Of a stretch of DNA of 10,821 bases, positions 7,619 to 10,821 are shown piece after piece. The notes under the pieces are model-generated. The model worked only from the letters and a program-made list of their open reading frames with translations. It searched no databases and was not told the DNA's origin. Both the position numbers and the translations under genes were made by a program. The DNA is from Rhodoferax sp. UBA5149 (GTDB taxonomy: Bacteria; Pseudomonadota; Gammaproteobacteria; Burkholderiales; Burkholderiaceae_C), in assembly GCF_002413825.1 (NCBI RefSeq), contig NZ_DHXT01000204.1, forward strand, positions 1 to 10,821. Reading direction: 5' to 3'. How positions within the stretch are numbered: the stretch's first letter is position 1; each line of letters opens with the position of its first letter.

Positions 7619-7669
7619 ATGACACCGCGAACTACATCGGCAAAGTTTATACAGCCTGCAAGCCGCTAG
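7619..7669 (+). CDS. putative threonine-containing leader peptide of thrS
   Basis: A 16-codon ORF reads MTPRTTSAKFIQPASR then TAG. AAAGG (7604-7608) lies 10 nt before the ATG, an acceptable but not ideal ribosome-binding site. Three of the 15 residues after Met are Thr, two of them adjacent, and they use ACA, ACT, ACA, while the highly expressed neighbour aceA mainly uses ACC. The ORF ends one base before a CCGCGC segment that can pair with the 5' arm of the terminator at 7711-7732. That layout (regulatory codons, stop next to the antiterminator segment, terminator, then the cognate synthetase gene) is that of a transcription attenuator such as the pheM leader of pheST. Against it: only three Thr codons, and the 3' part overlaps a palindromic repeat. 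No homology is claimed. Confidence 0.45.
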   Translation: MTPRTTSAKFIQPASR

Positions 7670-7710
7670 TCCGCGCGCCTTGTGCGCTGGCAGCTACAAA
7701 ATTCATAGTA
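7656..7710. repeat. imperfect intergenic palindrome, possibly a Comamonadaceae-type dispersed repeat
   Basis: The stretch from CTGCAAGCCGCTAG to CGCTGGCAGCTAC and CATAGTA folds back imperfectly. CCGCGC (7671-7676) can pair with GCGCTGG (7684-7690) with one bulge and a G-U pair, and flanking AGC/GCT extend it. It looks like the short CGCTGGCAGCTA-type palindromes scattered between genes in Rhodoferax, Polaromonas and relatives. That resemblance is from memory, not from a search. A partly matching 27-bp segment occurs before infC at 9720-9746. Confidence 0.4.
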
Positions 7711-7740
7711 AAGCGCGGCAAGTTCCGCGCTTTTCTTTTG
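7711..7740 (+). terminator. intrinsic terminator in the thrS leader (candidate attenuator)
   Basis: AAGCGCGG (7711-7718) and CCGCGCTT (7725-7732) form a perfect 8-bp stem with a 6-nt CAAGTT loop, followed by a T-rich tail (TTCTTTTG). It sits only about 25 nt before the thrS ATG and after no other gene, so it either ends a short leader RNA or acts as a regulated attenuator. The upstream CCGCGC (7671-7676) is complementary to GCGCGG (7713-7718) and could form a competing antiterminator. Confidence 0.75.
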
Positions 7741-7765
7741 CTCTACATCCTTCTGGTTTTTCATC

Positions 7766-9691
7766 ATGATTCAAATCACACTTCCTGACGGCTCCCAACG
7801 CGACTATCCCGGTCCGGTGACGGTGGCCGAGGTAGCGGCGTCCATTGGTGCGGGGTTGGCCAAGGCGGCGCTGGCGGGGAAGGTTGATGGCAAGGTGGTT
7901 GACACCAGTTATCTGATCGAAGCGAACAGCCCTTTGTCCATCATCACGGCCAAAGATGCCGATGGTTTGGAAGTCATTCGTCACTCCACGGCCCACCTGT
8001 TGGCGTACGCCGTTAAAGAACTGTTTCCCGACGCGCAGGTCACCATCGGCCCGGTGATTGAGCATGGTTTTTTCTATGACTTCTCTTACAGGCGACCCTT
8101 CACGCCGGAAGATTTGATGGCCATTGAGAAAAAGATGATCGAACTGGCCGCCAAAGACGAGCCCGTGACACGGCGAGTATTGCCCCGCGATGAAGCGGTG
8201 GCCTACTTCAAGGGCTTGGGTGAACATTACAAGGCGGAGATCATTGCAAGTATTCCTGCGGATCAGGATGTGTCGCTCTACCGCGAAGGCAAGTTCGAAG
8301 ACCTGTGCCGCGGGCCGCATGTGCCCAGCACGGGCAAGCTCAAGTTTTTCAAGCTGATGAAACTCGCCGGTGCCTATTGGCGCGGCGATCATCGCAACGA
8401 AATGCTGCAGCGAATCTACGGCACGGCCTGGGCCACGAAGGACGAGTTGCAGCAGCACTTGACGATGCTCGAAGAAGCAGAGAAGCGCGATCACCGCAAA
8501 CTCGGGCGTGAGCTCGATTTGTTTCATATTGACGACCACGCCCCTGGCTTGGTGTTCTGGCATCCCAAGGGCTGGACGCTATGGCAGGGGGTTGAACAAT
8601 ACATGCGACAGGTGTATCGCGACAACGGCTACCAGGAGGTCAAGGGCCCGCAGGTGCTGGACAAGACCCTATGGGAGAAAACGGGTCACTGGGACAAGTA
8701 CCGCGAGAACATGTTCACGACCGAGTCGGAAAAGCGCGAATATGCCTTGAAACCGATGAACTGCCCGGGTCATATCCTGATCTTCAAACAGGGCATCAAA
8801 AGCTATCGTGATTTGCCCTTGCGCTACGGCGAGTTCGGCCAGTGCCACCGCAACGAGCCTTCAGGCGGGCTGCACGGCATCATGCGGGTGCGCGGCTTCA
8901 CGCAGGATGACGGCCATATTTTCTGCACTGAAGACCAAATTCTTCAAGAGTGCGTCAATTACACGGCGCTGCTGCAGAAGGTCTATACCGATTTTGGTTT
9001 CAAGAACATCATTTACAAGATCGCCACCCGTCCTGCGCAGCGCATTGGCTCTGACGAAGTGTGGGACAAAGCCGAAGCCGCGTTGATTGAAAGTCTGCAA
9101 GCATCTGGTTGCGAGTATGAAATTTCACCCGGGGAGGGCGCGTTTTATGGCCCCAAGATCGAATACACACTCAAGGACGCAATTGGACGCCACTGGCAAT
9201 GTGGCACCATTCAAGTGGACTTTTCCATGCCTGAGCGGCTGGATGCCGAGTATGTCGGTGAGGATGGCGCTCGTCACCGGCCGGTGATGCTGCACCGCGC
9301 CATAGTGGGCAGTCTGGAGCGATTCATCGGGATTTTGATCGAAGAAAGTGCCGGTGCCTTGCCCGCTTGGCTGGCGCCGGTGCAGGTTGCGGTGCTCAAT
9401 ATCACCGACGCACATGCCGAATATTGTCGCGAAATTGCCGACAAATTGAAAAAATCACTGCCAAATCAAGAGCTTAGAGTAGTGACAGATCTGCGCAATG
9501 AGAAAATTACGTATAAAATACGCGAGCATTCAATGCAGAAGCTGCCTTATATCCTTGTCGTGGGTGACAAAGAAAAGGCAGCGGGTACCGTTGCAGTGCG
9601 CGCCCGGGGTGGTCAAGACCTCGGTGTGATGTCCCTCGATGCATTCGTGCAAATAATCGCAGGCGACATCACTCACAAGTCTGTTGTCTAA
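7766..9691 (+). CDS. thrS: threonyl-tRNA synthetase
   Basis: Charges tRNA-Thr with threonine; essential cytoplasmic class II synthetase. At 641 aa it is one residue shorter than the E. coli enzyme. Domains in order: N-terminal TGS domain (about 1-62); editing domain with HSTAHLLAYAV (HxxxH) and the CRGPHVPSTG block; class II core with motif 2 (CHRNEPSGGLHGIMRVRGF) and motif 3 (HRAIVGSLERFIGILIE); C-terminal anticodon-binding domain. The catalytic zinc ligands are Cys333 (in MNCPGH), His384 (in DDGHIFC) and His510 (in MLHRAI). Start ATG 7766 (MIQITLPDGS) is fixed by homology, yet no Shine-Dalgarno is visible in the preceding 25 nt. It is first in the conserved order thrS-infC-rpmI-rplT; infC starts 89 nt after the stop. 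A possible attenuator precedes it (7619-7740). Confidence 0.97.
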   Translation: MIQITLPDGSQRDYPGPVTVAEVAASIGAGLAKAALAGKVDGKVVDTSYLIEANSPLSIITAKDADGLEVIRHSTAHLLAYAVKELFPDAQVTIGPVIEHGFFYDFSYRRPFTPEDLMAIEKKMIELAAKDEPVTRRVLPRDEAVAYFKGLGEHYKAEIIASIPADQDVSLYREGKFEDLCRGPHVPSTGKLKFFKLMKLAGAYWRGDHRNEMLQRIYGTAWATKDELQQHLTMLEEAEKRDHRKLGRELDLFHIDDHAPGLVFWHPKGWTLWQGVEQYMRQVYRDNGYQEVKGPQVLDKTLWEKTGHWDKYRENMFTTESEKREYALKPMNCPGHILIFKQGIKSYRDLPLRYGEFGQCHRNEPSGGLHGIMRVRGFTQDDGHIFCTEDQILQECVNYTALLQKVYTDFGFKNIIYKIATRPAQRIGSDEVWDKAEAALIESLQASGCEYEISPGEGAFYGPKIEYTLKDAIGRHWQCGTIQVDFSMPERLDAEYVGEDGARHRPVMLHRAIVGSLERFIGILIEESAGALPAWLAPVQVAVLNITDAHAEYCREIADKLKKSLPNQELRVVTDLRNEKITYKIREHSMQKLPYILVVGDKEKAAGTVAVRARGGQDLGVMSLDAFVQIIAGDITHKSVV

Positions 9692-9717
9692 GCTGATACC
9701 AAGCGAGATTGCAGTTT

Positions 9718-9758
9718 GTCCGCGCGCATAAGGCGGTTGTAGCTACGGTTTTCGTAGC
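9718..9758 (+). repeat. second copy of the thrS-leader element, with hairpin, before infC
   Basis: GTCCGCGCGC (9718-9727) is identical to 7669-7678, and AGCTAC follows at the same distance (9741-9746 against 7692-7697). The aligned 27-bp segments match at about 20 positions. Here GCTACG (9742-9747) and CGTAGC (9753-9758) form a perfect 6-bp stem with a GTTTT loop, ending 10 nt before the infC Shine-Dalgarno. No T-run follows the hairpin, so it is not a terminator. It could be a degenerate dispersed repeat or an RNA structure shaping infC translation. Confidence 0.4.
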
Positions 9759-9768
9759 AGAATTTGTG

Positions 9769-9773
9769 AAGGA
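9769..9773 (+). promoter_or_regulatory. ribosome-binding site of infC (decides the AUC start)
   Basis: AAGGA (9769-9773) lies 7 nt before ATC 9781. No Shine-Dalgarno lies at a suitable distance before the first in-frame ATG at 9847, so this site supports the non-canonical start. Confidence 0.8.
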
Positions 9774-9780
9774 TTAAGCC

Positions 9781-10374
9781 ATCGCTACTGAATTTCGTGA
9801 CCGCCGTCACCGTGAAGAACGCAAACATCGCCTGAATCGGGAAATCATGGCTCCAGATGTTCGACTCTCTGGAGTTGAAAACGAGCCGCTGGGAGTGGTT
9901 AGCCTGATGGAGGCGCTGCGTATGGCGGGTGAGCTGGATGTTGATCTGGTTGAAATTTCTGCCACGGCAGTGCCGCCGGTCTGTCGCTTGATGGATTACG
10001 GAAAATTCAAGTACCAGGAGCAGAAGAAGGCGGCGGAAGCGAAGGCCAAGCAGACGGTTATCGAGATCAAAGAGATCAAGTTTCGTCCAGGCACGGATGA
10101 CGGCGACTACAACATCAAGATGCGCAATATCAAGCGCTTTTTGGCCGAAGGTGACAAATGCAAGATCACGCTGCGTTTTCGGGGGCGCGAGATTACCCAC
10201 CAGGAAATCGGCATGGCCTTGTTGAACCGTATTCGCAGTGAATTGGGCGATTTGATTTTGATTGAGCAATTTCCCAAGCTCGAAGGGCGCCAGATGATCA
10301 TGATGATCGCGCCTGGCAAGAAGAAGATTGCGGCGAAGCCGACAGCTGACGCAGCACCGGTTGTCGCGTCGTAA
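9781..10374 (+). CDS. infC: translation initiation factor IF-3, AUC start
   Basis: IF3 binds the 30S subunit, keeps subunits apart and proofreads the start codon. Read from ATC 9781 (initiator Met expected at that codon) the product is 197 aa, starting ATEFRDRRHREERKHRLNRE after the initiator. The first ATG (9847) would give 175 aa and delete part of the conserved N-terminus, including the LNREI segment. The N-domain runs through VRLSGVENEPLGVVSLMEAL and PPVCRLMDYGKFKYQEQKK, the charged linker helix follows (AAEAKAKQ), and the C-domain has IKEIKFRPGTDDGDYNIK, RFLAEGDKCKITLRFRGRE and EQFPKLEGRQMIMMIAP. A short Ala/Pro-rich tail ends it. AAGGA sits 7 nt before ATC. Non-AUG infC starts (AUU in E. 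coli) allow IF3 to repress its own synthesis, and the same logic is expected here. thrS is upstream, rpmI 198 nt downstream. Confidence 0.93.
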   Translation: MATEFRDRRHREERKHRLNREIMAPDVRLSGVENEPLGVVSLMEALRMAGELDVDLVEISATAVPPVCRLMDYGKFKYQEQKKAAEAKAKQTVIEIKEIKFRPGTDDGDYNIKMRNIKRFLAEGDKCKITLRFRGREITHQEIGMALLNRIRSELGDLILIEQFPKLEGRQMIMMIAPGKKKIAAKPTADAAPVVAS

Positions 10375-10386
10375 AAGTTTTGCGGT

Positions 10387-10408
10387 GCACGGGTTACGTA
10401 ACCGGTGC
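10387..10408 (+). other. hairpin/palindrome just after infC
   Basis: GCAC (10387-10390) and GTGC (10405-10408) plus GGTT/AACC form a stem broken by one G-G mismatch around an ACGT loop; the centre GGTTACGTAACC is a perfect 12-bp DNA palindrome. It starts 12 nt after the infC stop. No T-run follows, so it is not an intrinsic terminator. It may protect the infC mRNA end or belong to the structured rpmI leader. Confidence 0.5.
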
Positions 10409-10416
10409 GCTGCGGG

Positions 10417-10514
10417 AAGTGGCGAGGTCATACTTGCCACACAAGTGGCGAACTAAAAAGCGCTACTTAAAAGTGGCGAACTAAGAACCGCCACTCAAAA
10501 GTGGCTCGGGGCCA
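10417..10514 (+). repeat. tandem AAGTGGCG hairpin array in the rpmI-rplT leader
   Basis: AAGTGGC(G) occurs at 10417, 10443, 10471 and 10499, with periods of 26, 28 and 28 nt. Each of the first three copies pairs with its own downstream arm: GTGGCGAG/CTTGCCAC (10419-10426 with 10433-10440, one G-U), AAGTGGCG/CGCTACTT (10443-10450 with 10461-10468, one G-U), AGTGGCG/CGCCACT (10472-10478 with 10489-10495). The fourth has a 4-bp TGGC/GCCA stem (10502-10505 with 10511-10514). Copies two and three share the 14-bp AAGTGGCGAACTAA and 10-nt A-rich loops. 3' arms differ in sequence but keep pairing, which suggests selection for structure. In E. coli this mRNA region holds the L20 translational operator. 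Confidence 0.7.
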
Positions 10515-10520
10515 ACAAGG

Positions 10521-10537
10521 CTGCAAATAGTTTGCAG
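10521..10537 (+). other. hairpin upstream of the rpmI ribosome-binding site
   Basis: CTGCAAA (10521-10527) and TTTGCAG (10531-10537) form a perfect 7-bp stem with a TAG triloop, 22 nt before the AAGGAG of rpmI (10560-10565). It has no T-run after it. It is the last structure in the leader and could be part of a translational operator for L35/L20. Confidence 0.55.
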
Positions 10538-10572
10538 ACGCCTCACGAGCACAATGTAGAAGGAGCATGAAT

Positions 10573-10776
10573 ATGCCCAAAATGAAGACCAAGAGCGCGG
10601 CGAAAAAACGCTTCCGCGTCCGTCCAGGTGGCACCGTTAAACGCGGTCAAGCCTTCAAACGTCACATCTTGACCAAGAAGACCACCAAAAATAAACGCCA
10701 TTTGCGCGGTTCCACAGCTGTTCATGAGACCAATATGGGTCACATGGCACAGATGTTGCCCGGCCGTGGTATTTAA
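10573..10776 (+). CDS. rpmI: 50S ribosomal protein L35
   Basis: Small basic protein of the large ribosomal subunit, 67 aa, full length for bacterial L35. It begins MPKMKTKSAAKKRFRVRPGG and ends GHMAQMLPGRGI, both diagnostic. Start ATG 10573 is chosen over the in-frame ATG at 10567 because AAGGAG (10560-10565) is 7 nt before 10573 but only 1 nt before 10567, and known L35 proteins start MPKMKT. It lies between infC and rplT in the standard order. The 198-nt structured leader before it, and only 25 nt before rplT, suggest joint control of L35 and L20. Confidence 0.97.
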   Translation: MPKMKTKSAAKKRFRVRPGGTVKRGQAFKRHILTKKTTKNKRHLRGSTAVHETNMGHMAQMLPGRGI

Positions 10777-10801
10777 TTAACGACGAACAAGGAGTAATCA
10801 C

Positions 10802-10821
10802 ATGCCTCGCGTCAAACGTGG
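10802..10821 (+). CDS. rplT: 50S ribosomal protein L20, 5' end only
   Basis: Only six full codons are in the window: ATG CCT CGC GTC AAA CGT, giving M-P-R-V-K-R, the standard start of L20 in betaproteobacteria (MARVKRG in E. coli). AAGGAG (10789-10794) lies 7 nt upstream. Position directly after rpmI fits. L20 binds 23S rRNA early in assembly and, in E. coli, represses rpmI-rplT translation by binding the mRNA leader. Confidence 0.9.

Noticed and set aside
7567..7710. tRNA or T-box riboswitch before thrS
   Set aside because: No cloverleaf arms, TpsiC loop or CCA end could be traced, and no T-box consensus or specifier architecture is visible; T-boxes are also not expected in betaproteobacteria.
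10417..10514. CRISPR array
   Set aside because: The 26-28 nt periodic units are themselves hairpins with no unique spacers between long identical repeats, and there are no cas genes.

Overview
The window is chromosomal DNA of a betaproteobacterium, most likely Burkholderiales/Comamonadaceae (Rhodoferax- or Polaromonas-like). The placement is inferred from protein flavour (for example the IF3 N-terminus and L35), GC-rich coding regions with AT-richer gaps, and an intergenic palindrome of a kind I recall from Comamonadaceae. All recognised genes are on the + strand.

Region 1 (1-5887) is a polyamine uptake and catabolism cluster: gamma-glutamylputrescine synthetase-type puuA, a class III putrescine/polyamine aminotransferase (spuC-like), and an ABC importer of PotG-PotH-PotI type (ATPase plus two permeases). 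The order resembles the Pseudomonas spu cluster, but no periplasmic binding protein lies between spuC and potG. Imported putrescine would be glutamylated or transaminated and routed towards GABA and succinate.

Region 2 (5888-7566) is the glyoxylate-shunt gene aceA (isocitrate lyase). It is preceded by about 295 bp of unusually AT-rich regulatory DNA carrying two palindromes whose 14-bp cores are exact reverse complements of each other. A strong intrinsic terminator follows.

Region 3 (7567-10821) is the conserved translation operon thrS-infC-rpmI-(rplT), the last gene cut by the window edge. Its non-coding parts are the most interesting. Before thrS there is a 16-codon ORF with three Thr codons, then a possible antiterminator segment and an intrinsic terminator, which together look like a transcription attenuator. 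infC begins at AUC, a non-canonical start. The infC-rpmI gap of about 200 nt holds a regular array of hairpins built on an AAGTGGCG unit, in the position where ribosomal protein L20 controls rpmI-rplT in E. coli.

The protein-coding genes are ordinary members of known families. The candidate novelty lies in the leaders and intergenic RNA/DNA structures. No mobile element, CRISPR array, tRNA or rRNA was seen.
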